From Eudromia elegans (taxonomy: Eukaryota; Chordata; Aves; Tinamiformes; Tinamidae), in contig PTEX01000307.1 of NCBI GenBank assembly GCA_003342815.1, forward strand, positions 702,704 through 766,703: 64,000 nucleotides of DNA, in the 5' to 3' direction. Shown here in pieces: positions 24,113 through 35,387 of this stretch (positions are counted from its first letter, which is position 1; the number at the start of each line of letters is the position of its first letter). The translations under genes were made by a program, and so were the position numbers. The notes below the pieces were generated by a model. It saw only the letters and a program-made list of their open reading frames with translations, made no database searches and was not told the DNA's origin.

Positions 24113-24175
24113 CAGCTCAAATTCTGGAGACTTCTTCAGAGATCGCCTGACGTGCTCTTGGAGGAAATTCAGGTA
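24113..24175 (-). other. Splice-flanked open segment, possible 63-bp exon
   Basis: Minus strand: acceptor CTATTTTGCAG, then 21 in-frame codons (YLNFLQEHVRRSLKKSPEFE plus L), then donor CTG|GTAAGTCAG. The length is a multiple of three (phase 0 to 0) and the predicted peptide would be helical and basic. Both splice sites are strong. No family match is recognised, so a pseudo-exon remains more likely than a real one. Confidence 0.2.
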
Positions 24176-25911
24176 CTGCAAAATAGCTTTCAGGAACACA
24201 GAAGAGTGTGGCATTTCTCAAACTTTTAGAAGGGAAAAGGAATAAAGAATAAGAAGCTAAATAGTTCATGGTTGTGGCACAAGTATGCATCTCACACAGC
24301 ATGCTCAAAAATAAAACAAGTAGGTCTGCCTTTTAAGCCTCAGGAGTAAATGTTAATTTAGGTTTTCACGTGTCTAAAAAGACAAAAATTCCTAACAGCT
24401 AACAGTGCCTTCACACTGTCACACTGTTCCTTAACTATTTCACACATGTGTGGAATTTTTTGTTTCTTTGACTCTTTCCTTGTGCCAAATTTGATTGAAA
24501 TTGGTCAGCGGGTAAACAGTTAAAAGCTATTGCAATGGGGAGCATCCAGGCAAACTGGGTGGCAAATATAATGATTTTGTTTTTCCCTAAGGGAAGAAGG
24601 CTAAAATGCAAGTAAAGTGACAGTCAATAATGAAACTAACAAATATTTCATACATCTCTGTCCCTGGGTAATATCCAAAATTATTTTGCAGTGAACGTAT
24701 GTTACTATGTAGGCTCGTGGAGATAACTTGCAATGTGTAAGCCCTATGTTGCCATAAAAAAAATCTGTGCTGCCAAGCTGATTTGGATCATCTCCTCTGG
24801 AAAATTATCATGACGGCACTTAACTTGGAAAATGCTGGTTTTCATTTCAGCATGCATGCAGCAAAAGTAGCCTTGTCTGTTCCCTGCGCTCCATTCTAGT
24901 AATACCAACAATAGTTCTCCTCTAGGAGAAATCACTGCTGATAGTCCTTGTGGTCATCGACTGGAGTATTTCTGAAGGACAACGGAAATGAGTTAGGACC
25001 CTTTCCATTCTTGAGAATTAATTGAAATGAATGCTTGTTAACCTTGTGACTGTCTGGCGGAGCCGTGTAATAGTTCTGATGCTAACAGCAAAATGACTAA
25101 TATGTCTCTTCCAAGGTATGAATGGATATTTATTTTAGTGTTGTAACTATTTATGCTGTTGATAAGCCATGTGTCTGCAAAGGTTTTGTCAATAGAATTA
25201 TATTGCAGCAATAGATTTTCTTTCAATAAGCAAATAATGAAGTAATCTTACCTTGTCCATGCCATAATCAGAAATAGCTCCCATATTGCCACGACAAGCT
25301 GCATATTATTATCTTTCAGTAGGTTATATGTGCATTAATAAACTATCCGGCAAACAGCCATGCCCTTAGGGAGTCACCTGTCCCTCTTTCCATCACTCAC
25401 ATATATAATGTCACCAAATACTATACAGTTCATTTTGTCAGGGTCATACCATTCTCCTGCTGCTACCCTGATTAGTTTGTGTTATATCAGCATTTGCCTG
25501 TTTTTAATGACCTTGAAATCAGTCTCTTTTTTGCTGTGGTAGGATGCAAGAGCAGATTTTAAGGATCAGTAATACTGCTTATTTGAAAAGCATGAGACTA
25601 CACACGAGTAGGAAAAAAATAATGTTTTTATATTGCCAGTATAGAATGTATCTTATTACTAGAACAAGATCTAATGATTGTAGGGGAAAGTAAAATTTAA
25701 ATAAAGATCTAGTGGTCTCTGAAGATTCAGTTGAAAGAAAAAGACTTTGGAAATAAGATCATAAAAATCATAAATAGATGGTAAATATAGTGTGCTTGCT
25801 CTTCTAAAAGAAAGGCAAACACTAAAGTTCTAAGATACTTTCTGTTGGCACTGCACAGGCAGTTCTAAGTATCAGGTGTTAAAAGAAAAACAGCTGTAAC
25901 TGAAAGATTAC

Positions 25912-25989
25912 CTTAAATTTCATTATGTAGCAATTGTTACATCTCCTCTGAGAAATTCCAGTTGTTTCCTTCTCTTTTCCAAACTTTTC
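25912..25989 (-). other. Splice-flanked open segment, possible 78-bp exon
   Basis: Minus strand: a very good acceptor (CTTACTGTTTTCCCCTGCAG), then 26 codons in phase 0 (EKFGKEKETTGISQRRCNNC, then YIMKFK), then donor TTTAAG|GTAATC. The acceptor is the best seen on this strand. No protein family is recognised. Confidence 0.2.
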
Positions 25990-26364
25990 CTGCAGGGGAA
26001 AACAGTAAGAGATGGGAGCTTATATCATCATATGTAAAACAGAGATTTACTGTGTGTGTTTCAATACACTGAGGAAGATGAATGACAAAGATATGTAGTG
26101 GCTAAGATGTTCTCAGAGTGATTTTGCTGCTAAGTCTGCCTCTCCAAATAGTCTTTCTGTGAAGTATATATACAGTTCTTTTCTTAGAAACCTTTTATGG
26201 AAAAATTTCACACGAATTATGGCATTGGACAAAAATAGCAGAACAGCCTTTTAAGAACTTCACAGAGACTTCAGGTCCAAATGCTGTTAGTCTATATGTG
26301 TTCAGAAAGTCATTCGTCTTTTTCTCCAAACTACACTGAACTTCTGCTTTATCCATTTCCACCA

Positions 26365-26735
26365 ATAGAATCACAGAATCACAGAATGGTTAAGGTTGGA
26401 AGGGACCTCTAGAGATCACCTAGTCCAACCCCCCTGCTCCAGCAGGGACCCCTAGAGCACGGGGCACAGGGTGGCATCCAGGCGGGTTTTGAAGATCTCC
26501 AGAGAAGGAGACTCCACCACCTCTCTGGGCAGCCTGTTCCAGGGCTCTGTCACCCTCATTGTTAAGAAATTCTTTCTCAAGTTCCTATGGAACTTTTGGT
26601 GCTTCAATTTGTGGCTGTTTCCTCCAGTCCTGTCGCTGGCCACCACCAAGAAGAGGCCGGTCCCATCCTCCTCGCTCTCTCCCTTGAGGTACTTGTACAC
26701 ATTGATCAGGTCCCCTCTCAGCCTTCTATTCTAGG
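26365..26735 (-). mobile_element. CR1 LINE, 3' part, minus strand
   Basis: The plus strand begins with ATAGAATCACAGAATCACAG, then GGAAGGGACCTCTAGAGATC, the reverse complement of a CR1 3' end with its terminal repeats. On the minus strand 26700-26452 stays open and encodes the C-terminal tail of CR1 ORF2 (ASDRTGGNSHKLKH, WNRLPREVVESPSLEIFKTR). The 3' end is intact and the 5' end is truncated near 26735. The intact frame over this 82-codon tail makes it one of the younger copies here. Confidence 0.95.
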
Positions 26736-28959
26736 AGAAAAGTCTTTATCAAACATTAATAAGTCTAAAAATTGATGTTTATGAAGAAAACTATTTCGAA
26801 GCTATCAAAACTTCAGATACAGAAGCCACCTGCAATAGAGGGAAAGCCGAAGTCTCATAACAGTAGGCTTTCTTCACATACCACTACTGGTTTTAACATT
26901 ACCATTCATGTCACAGTGTCCACATGGTTCTCACCAGAAGTACCCAACTTTCACCATGTCCTCTCCCATGCTATCTTCTCCCAGCTCAACACATACCTCT
27001 ACCAGATTCCTCAGCAAATGGTGAGAGGATCTTGCTCAGGTTAGTGAGGCTGAGCAAGAACAGGTTAACACCACACACAGTTTATTACATGTTTTGGGAC
27101 AAACCACATGTTGTCAGCAGATGAAAAGATAAGGATTATGAGGTGATTTAACTTCATTGCTCTGATTCTGCAAGACTGAATCAATTCTATTAGCTTTCCT
27201 TCATTATTTGTTCTCCTATGAATTAGAGAATGTATTCTAAATGGCTCTGACAGATGTTGTGTGATATACGGTGTATATAGCCTAAGAAAATGGAACATGT
27301 AAGGATTCATCTGACTGTAATAATCATATTGTAAAAGAATGGAAACTCACTAAATGAATATATTACTTGTCAGACCTATTATGGGGAACCTTTAGACAAG
27401 GTGAACTAAATATATCTGCATAAGCAGTGTCTGGCTTTTCTGTGACGTCCATGTGATGTTTGTACAGCAAATAAGCAGTATCAATGGCTGAGATGCATCT
27501 TGTTTAGGAAGTTTATCACTTTGTAATCTTTCACCAACATGCCGTGTTCCTGCTTTCCTGTGGCTTTGAACGTATTTTTATGACTCTTTTTGGCTTTGTC
27601 CCTCCAACTCTTGTCCTTTTGTAAGCCTAGTTAAATTGGTTCAAAAGGGTCCAATAGCTGTTCCTGAAAAAAGGGAAAACTTGCATAACTAAAAGTATTG
27701 CCAAAGTGCAAGGCTGAGAGCAAAGCTCCAGTCATCAGTGCATCAGCCATCAGGATCTCTGCACTGGAGGAGCTGAGGCCAAGAAGATTGAAACTTATTA
27801 CAGCTGTCTGAACTGTCTGAAATATTACAGAAAACAGAGTCTTGTATAGGCATCTGGAAGAGATTTTCTAGTTTTTATGTGCTACATAAAAGAGATCCAG
27901 CAGCAATTAGGATGAAGCTAATAGGCACATCATCAGAGTTACAAATGTCTTACACAGGTGAAACCTGTATTTTGAAATATTCACTAAGATTTATTACTTT
28001 TTGAGTTTGATAGGAGCCCTGAAGCTCATAAGAAGAAATGTCAGAAGAAAAAGGGCATTTAGCTTTTTAATCAAGTCAGTCAACTTGCAAAGCTCATCTG
28101 TATTCCTGATGGGTGGTAAATGAACTGCAGTATGTAACAGCAATTAGCTCAGTATTGATGTTTCTTGTACTGTAAAATAGATTCTATATGAACTTCAGGC
28201 CATTATCAGAACTTGAGAATTTGAAATGAATTACAGGAAACACTTAGGCCAAATTGCACATCTTAGGCAAACCCGTGCAAGAAAAACAGTTACATAAAAT
28301 GTTCAAAAAAATATTTGTTTCTTCAAGATTTAGGGGCTGGATTTTTTTTTTTTTTTGTTTCCTATCAAACCATATTTTCTATGGCCTTTTGTCATAAAGC
28401 CCTGGCCATAACGCTTATCACTTGGTCCTGATACGCTCAGAAAGACTTCTTGTCCAAGCCAAGTTTCCTACACGAGGTTACCCATCTCCATCCTCTCTTC
28501 AGTCAAAGAGTTCTGGCATGTACTGATCTACCTGCTGGCAAAAAGGAAGCAAACATATCTTACTGTCAGGTTAGAGGAACCACAGGGCAAATCCTGTTGT
28601 CTGTTTCATCATCCCCTCAAGAACAACTTTACCTACTGCAGACCAGGAACTCAAAATTCACTTTGTGTCCCATTTCATCAGTGTGAAGATATCATTATGG
28701 ATTCCAGCTCAGACTATTATAATTCCCTTTTTTATCTGCCAGCTTATTTTGATATTGAACTCTGTTGCTGATTTGCTTTCAGTTGGTCAATCTTTGCATT
28801 TTCATTCATGTGTTTCTTTATTTAAGATATGGATTCCAAAGTTTGTGTGAGAACTGAAGATCCCAAGAGGCATAAAGCTACAGTGGAAATAATAAAATTT
28901 CTTTGAAGAGAAGGAATTTAAATACATAGGTTACTGAATGGGGCAGGAGCCCATAAATA
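26736..28959. other. Intergenic DNA, no gene seen
   Basis: Slightly higher GC around 26880-27050, where overlapping frames on both strands and donor-like sites occur without a consistent gene model. A T-run lies at 28342-28356. No repeats were recognised. Confidence 0.45.
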
Positions 28960-28960
28960 A

Positions 28961-29026
<66 letters not shown>
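28960..29026. repeat. (GATA)n microsatellite, about 16 units
   Basis: An uninterrupted ATAG/GATA tetranucleotide array of about 66 bases, flanked by AAATAAATA on both sides. Its purity suggests length polymorphism. Confidence 0.95.
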
Positions 29027-29028
<2 letters not shown>

Positions 29029-32000
29029 ATAACAAAAAAAGACTATGAATTACTAAGAGGAGACAGGAAATAACAGGAATGACTCCTGATCTGGAGGATT
29101 GTACAGCACTTTCTTAAGTGGCTTTCCTCCTTAGTTAAGGGTATCCAAAACTGGTGAAGAAGTTAGGGCACTGTCAGCGCTTAAGTGAAAGAAGTTACTA
29201 AAAATCTTACTTCTTAATATCTTGTTTGTTTGTTTTGCCATTGAAGATATTCGAGCTAATCTTTTGAACATTCCAACTAAAACCAAAGACCATATCTATT
29301 TAAAAATGAATTCTTCTCTCCTGTCAGAAAATTCTAAGGAAAGAAAATACTTTGAGGTGTCCTCTCCAAATGTTTGGCTTTTTTTTTCTTGAACACTGGA
29401 ATGTGAGATCTATATAGGATGAAATTCCAGGAAAAAAAACAAAGGAGGAAGGAAGGTGTAGTGGTTCACTACAGTTAGAGATGACTTAAATATTGTGGTG
29501 AAAGAATTCTGTAGGCATGAAAATACCCTGACTCACTCAGACCTTTCCAATTAACATATTTTTATAGCAGTACTGTCCCTCGTTCTGAGCAGATGCTGGC
29601 ACAACAGCAGACACTCAGGATCTAATATGCAGGACATGGAAGACATAGTTCAAATTATTCAAAATCTCTCTTATCCAGGAATGAGTCTGTGATTTTCCTT
29701 TTCTCTGTGCCTACAAATACCAGTCAAGTGAAAAATTTTTTCTGTATTTATTTTTTTCTTAAAACTGTAATTGGCATAAAGGCAGTTTTTTTTTTTTTTT
29801 TCCTTTGCAATACAGGCATTACTAATTTTTAAGGAATGTATGTTCAACTGTCTAATTGGTTCCAGTCTGACACAGTTGATTCTCAAGGCTGTAAAAACCC
29901 ATATTCACGAAGTCAAAAATTGAATGTTAGCAGCTGTCCTAACATTGCAGAAAATTCAGTGTTTATTATAACATAAGTCTAATGGTCTGAAGCCTGGACA
30001 ATCCACACAAGACCAATCCTTCCACACAAACTCCAGGAAAGGGAATTTTCTAAGAGCTGAAAATCACAGAGAACTGCATGGAATAAGTCAGGCCTCCCCA
30101 TTTCTTCTTATAAGCAACCAAAGTATAGACACAGATTTTATTTATAAAGGTGCCCATGGCTTCCTTCCCATTGATTTCAGCAGAAGTCACAGATCATCTA
30201 CACTTTGTACAACCAAGATGGGATCATTCAACAATCATTAAACCTTGCTAAGAGGTTGAAATTATGAGATCTTCATTGTTTAGTATAATGCTACATAGAA
30301 TTATTCAGCCTTTAGTAATTCCAAAAACTAAGTTATACTATACAGTATTCTGAAAATACATTTTTTTCTTTTAATGTTCATTTTAGGTTTTTGAAATAAA
30401 CATTACATTTTCATTCCTTCTTATTACTGGCAGAGATGATAAGTAATAAAACGGATAAACCTTGGTCTGTTGAAACTCTGAAGGTCCGCATTGCAAGAGC
30501 CTTTATGATTCTCTCATTATTTGCTAGTTCACAAATATCTTTGACATTCCTGTCATGGAGAAGATTACCTGTCAGAAAGTCAATAATAGCATGGGCTATT
30601 ATATATGCAGTATCCTCTTCACTCATAATCACGATGAAACAATGAAGTCCCTAGTCTATCTGGCTTTGAGTCATGTTAATTGTTCCTTAATATAATTTTA
30701 ATTGTTCTGGCAATCTAAGAAATATGAAAATCAAAAGTAGAGTGGGGTTCTTATATTATGACAACTAATTACACCTCCTTTCTTTTGCAAAAATATAAAG
30801 TGTCTCTGCAAGAAAACTTGTAAAGTGTCTTATTTACATTAACACATATTTTCAGATAAGTGCCTAAATGTCATTAGAGGCAGCCATTTGACAGATGCAA
30901 ACAGCTTGCAGTTACACTTGACTGGTACACTGTCAGGTAGGGAAAAGAAATAAAAAAGACATGACATGACACAGTCTTCCTGTTACAGAAATAAAATAAA
31001 TAAGTAAATAAATAGGAGAGAGCTAAATCCTGTTGAGTTATTGATGGCTCATGTAATTAAGATTTTGACCAGGAGTGATTTCTGTGGTAGAACGGAAGAG
31101 AACAGTGTACTCCTGAACAGTCTGATCTTCCGGTGAGCCTCTAAATAACTGTCAAGTAAATGGTATTACTCACAAGTAACTCAAACAAATTGTCTTAGCT
31201 GTCTGGCACCTCCTTCCACACCTGCACAAAGGTTTTCAGGTAACTTCAGCAGAACAAAGAGAGGAGCAAATCTGCCAAAAAAGAAGTAGAAATAAAAAGT
31301 TTATAGTAATAGTACTATATTTATGGATATGAGAGAAGTGCAGAGAGAAGAATTCAAAAGGTAAAATATAAGAGTCTTTTATTTAATGTTTTCTATTAAC
31401 TTTTTAAAAAACATTAGCTGACACACATCAAACCTGTTAGAAATGTTTCATCAAAATTGGTAAAGATATTGGGATCCAAAATAATAACATTCCTTTTATA
31501 TGTATGCATTTAACCTTTCTTTTCCAGTCAAGTACATACAAAAAACATATCTGTGATTAACTAAAACTTTTCAGCGAGATTTTCAGTGTCCTTTGAGCCC
31601 CACTGAATGATTTACCTGTGGGATCCCAGTTGGGTCAAACTCTTCCCACAGTTGTGGCATTTTCTACAGCTTTCCAACAACACTGCATAGCCCTGCCAAA
31701 AGGAGCATAAATTATGTTGCATTTTTCCTGTGTGCCTTTCTATTTTTCTGCTTTTAGATCACAAATATGGTTCTAAAACTCTATCATCTATTTTTCCAGT
31801 GCACTGTTAGACTGCATTATGGCTGACAGTACCATGTGCAGAGAACTGCTGCCCCCAAAGAAAAGATCACAGCAGACAAAAGCCCAAATTATTCTTATTG
31901 GGCTAAAACCCACTGTAAATCAGAGAATCAGGTTGTAGCTTCCTGTTATGTTAATGTTCATCCTCTGAGCCACCATAATGTCATGGTGCCTCTCCTCCTT

Positions 32001-32565
32001 CAAGGCAAGTTTCTGGTATTTAATTTGAGGCACTTGCAGAGTGTGCCACTGGAGAGAGAGAGAGAGAGAGACAACTTTGAGGCTGTTCGTCTCATCCTAG
32101 AGTGCTATTCTCAGATGACACAGTCAGCTCCACCTCTGGAAGATGTGTGGGTGGGCTGCTGTAAACGCGTCACAGCCCTAAAGGAAATTTTCAAACTGAT
32201 CTACAGCCTATGGGATGAGTACAGTCCAAAAGAAAAAAAATCATCTGCCATGCAACTGCTCTGACAGTCTGTTCCCCAAGGGCCCCTTTAACATCGTATT
32301 GGAATGACCTTAAATATTTGTTTCTGGTACAGCTGAAAGATAAGCCTTACTAGATACATCTATTCAACTTCTGTCTCTTGATTCATCTGTTCTCCTCTAC
32401 CTTTCTTTGGACCTAATACCATACAGAAGACGCTTAATTTTTTTACACGCCCACTTTACTTGCAAAGTAAAAGTCTTTCTTTTTCTTAAAAGTGTTAGGG
32501 AGACTAGTATGGAAAAGTCATGGTAAAAGTTAACCATGTTAAATTAATCATGTAAGTTAACCATG
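29027..32565. other. AT-rich intergenic DNA, no gene seen
   Basis: Holds a T-run near 29787-29802, an AATA/AAGT-rich stretch near 30985-31015, and a (GA)10 run at 32051-32071. The (GA)10 lies inside a 142-codon plus-strand frame (31836-32264) with no recognised domain. A 73-codon minus-strand frame (30411-30632) overlaps an equally long plus-strand frame and is not assigned. Confidence 0.45.
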
Positions 32566-33079
32566 AGGCAGCAATGTGCCCTCATGGTCATGGCCAATGG
32601 GATCCTGGCCTGCATCAGGAGGAGCGTCACCAGCAGATCAAGGGAGGGGATCCTGCCCCTCTCCTCAGCCCTGGTGAGGCCGCATCTGGAGTACTGAATG
32701 CAGGTGTGGGCTCTGCAGGACAAGAGGGATGTGGAGCTTCTAGAGAGGGTCCAGCATAGAACAACAAAGATGAATAAGGGACTGGAGCATCTATTTTATG
32801 AGGAAAGACTAAATGAGATGGGTCTGTTTAGCCTAGAGAAGAGAAGACTGAGAGGAGATCTTACCAATGTCTATAAATACAAGGGGTGAGTGTAGGGAGA
32901 AGGGGGCCAAACTCTTCTCAGTGGTGGCCAGTGACAGAACAAGGAGTAATGTGCAAAAGCTGAAACACAGGACGTTCCATGTCCACGTGAGGAAAAACTT
33001 CTTTCCTGTGAGGGTGCCAGAGTCCTGGAACAGGCTGCCCAGAGAGATTGTGGAGTCTCCTTCTCTGGAGATAGACAGG
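32566..33079 (+). mobile_element. CR1 LINE, internal ORF2 fragment lacking its 3' end
   Basis: Three plus-strand frames in succession encode the C-terminal third of CR1 ORF2: a damaged [10 protein letters not shown]-like stretch with LVRPHLEY, then [20 protein letters not shown] and [13 protein letters not shown], then ASDRTRSNVQKLKHRTFHVH and WNRLPREIVESPSLE. At least two frameshifts and one in-frame stop have broken it. It stops at 33079, before the 3' untranslated region and terminal repeats that CR1 copies normally retain, so the 3' end has been lost. Confidence 0.95.
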
Positions 33080-35252
33080 TTTTTTTTTCAAAACTATAAA
33101 TGCTAGTTAGAGATTTTGGCCTTGGATCTTTCACGTTCTGAAAGAACTTTCTGAAAGTCTTGAAGGCTGGAGAAACAATCAGGCAATCTTTTGAATTCAG
33201 CTCCAGATCCCCGTGAAGAAGATTAGAAATAGCTGCTAATTTTTACTAATAGGCCAGTGTGTTCTTGTTTTCTGCTACAGCGGTGGCAGAAGCTAACTTA
33301 TGCCTTGAGAAGCAGATTTCTAAGATCTCCTAGAAGTCCGATAATGGCTATGGATAGTCTAACTACTGATACATATGGTGTACTGGGACGCCAAGACCTG
33401 GTCTTGTACTCCCCTTGAAAAGAGAACAAACCTCCCAGGTGCAGGGCTCTGAAGGATCCTTCATAGCCACAGTCTGATGGTGAGCATCACACTCCCCTCC
33501 GAGCTTCTTAGCAGCTTCTAGACTCCACTTAAGAGCAGAAATGAGTCTAGAAACCCTCCTTCCTTGCCACCTGCAGCCCAGGCTCCTATGCCCTGGCCTA
33601 CGGGCATCTTCAAGCTTGCCCACTTTGTATATTCTCTCTGCTTGCTTTTTCTCCATTAGCTTCATCCTAGTAAAACCCGTGGAAAATATGTTTCCACTGT
33701 GCATCAGACTAACAGAAATAGAAGACCTAAAAGGCCTGTGATCATTTTTTTTCATAGTTGGGGTCCCAGACCAGCCTGGGATACATCTGTAAGATGGAGC
33801 TTAGCTTTGACTCTCTTTTCTAACCAAAGAATTATTGACAAACAGAGCCCAAAGCATTTAAAGTCAAAATGTGTATTATAAATCATATACCAACAAATGA
33901 CCCCATACTGAATATATAGCTGAATTCATTTTCATGTGACGTCAGCATGGCCTGTTGTATGAGTTACAGCCTTGCATTCATTCTGGGGCTATATATTATG
34001 TAAAACGTCTTTCTTGATTTTGAGCTTTGGATGGGCAAATTGACCATGTATACTTGCTTGTGTCAGTAGCTAATTTTAGGGAGCTCATCTAATTGAAGAT
34101 GTTATGCTCCTTTAGCTTGTCAAATAGAAATTCACATTTTCTGATTAATGTGATTCGTTTATATTAGATTTGACTTGACAGGATGGCAATATGTAATATA
34201 GAATACAAGGATGACAGGGGTTCTCCATCTCCTCCGTCACATTTCATTATGAATGACCATAGTCAAGGCTGGGGCCTAGAGTATCTTACCTGTAAAAGAT
34301 AAAATTTGAACTGTATTGCAGCCATATATGGTCTATATAATATGTTCTTACTGGTGGCAATATGCCATTCAGTAGGATGACAAGTTAAACAGCTTTCTTA
34401 CATTTATAACACTTACATGTAACTGACTCTCTGACACCATGATGTGATTGAAAGATTACTGAGAAAATGTGAAAGAAAAAGAAAATCCTTGAAAAAAAGC
34501 TAAACAAGCTTCAGCTTACAAAATAGCAAAAATATATCAGAAAAGAGAAATACACAGGAAAACTGAAAAATATTGAACACATTGGTTGGTGGAGAAGGAA
34601 ATGGATTACATGGAGAAAATTGAACAGTAACCAGAAAATTTAAAATGTGTCAAGGAAAAAAAGAAAAGCATAGCCTGTATAAAAAGTGTACTGGTAGTAT
34701 CAACACTAAATAAATACATACCTACATACATAAATAAATGAGAGCACCATACAGTAGCAACATTTATGAAGCTGTCAATAAGAAGGTGTATGCCAAAGGA
34801 ACTGAAGGTGGCTTGTGAGAAGTTCTGAGGAGTGAGGGTGGCCCATCAGCTCAGCAACTGCGAGAACTCTTGCAGAACAGAGGAAGACAGAATGTGGAGA
34901 GCAGAATCTTTTTAAAAACACAGATAATAGCAAAAACATATTTCTAAGTGAACTAAAAATACAACAGCATTCTGTTGCTTCTATAGGTCATAGGTCTTAT
35001 AAGAGGCTTGTTGAATCTCCAAACTTCAAAATAATCATTAATGCAATAATCTCCTCATTGTGTAGGCAATCTCACTACAGTCTTGACAATAGTAGTGAGA
35101 TGATGGGGCCCAAAAGAGCTTTTAAAGCAGGACAATAGGACTCCGTGTGCTTTAACATGGTTTTCACAGTCGATTCAGTCAGTCCCAGGCCCATTATTAC
35201 TCCTGTCTGCATATCCAGTATGGATCTGCTACGTATGTGGCAATTACCACAG
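33080..35252. other. Intergenic DNA, no gene seen
   Basis: A 130-codon minus-strand frame at 33363-33755 is unrecognised and overlaps two plus-strand frames. An A/T microsatellite-like stretch (TAAATAAATACATACC and similar) lies near 34700-34740. A short hairpin at 35069-35101 is listed separately. Confidence 0.45.
35069..35101. repeat. Perfect 10-bp inverted repeat with 13-base loop
   Basis: ATCTCACTAC at 35069-35078 is matched by GTAGTGAGAT at 35092-35101. The stem does not extend further, which makes it too short for a microRNA precursor. Confidence 0.7.
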
Positions 35253-35387
35253 TGAATCATTCAGGCTGGAAGGGGCTTGAGACATCACTAGTCTAACCTC
35301 CTGCTCAGGCAAAGTTTTTCAGGGCTTTGTCTAGCCAGGTCTTGAAAATACAAGAGGTGTCTCTGAGGACAGAGACTCCCCAACCCT
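35253..35387 (-). mobile_element. Old CR1 LINE 3' fragment, minus strand
   Basis: The plus strand reads GAATCATTCAGGCTGGAAGG, CTAGTCTAACCTCCTGCTCA, CAGGGCTTTGTCTAGCCAGG and TCTTGAAAATA. These parallel the reverse complement of an older CR1 3' region (GGGCCTTGTCCAGTCGAG, TTTTGAATATCTCC). Heavily diverged, with no coding capacity left. Confidence 0.75.

Larger units (their letters stand above)
21791..26364. other. AT-rich intergenic DNA with several splice-flanked open segments
   Basis: No recognisable gene or repeat family. On the minus strand three short open segments between plausible splice sites lie at 24113-24175, 25252-25298 and 25912-25989. They do not join into a consistent reading frame without extra exons. 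Other frames are short. Confidence 0.35.

Noticed and set aside
26452-26734. 82-codon minus-strand frame and 87-codon plus-strand frame as genes
   Set aside because: The minus frame is the CR1 ORF2 tail and the plus frame is its shadow.
31836-32264. 142-codon plus-strand frame
   Set aside because: It is carried across a (GA)10 microsatellite (RERERE), has no recognisable domain, and its length is within chance expectation for this window.
33363-33755. 130-codon minus-strand frame
   Set aside because: No recognised motif, overlaps plus-strand frames, and no convincing splice or promoter context.
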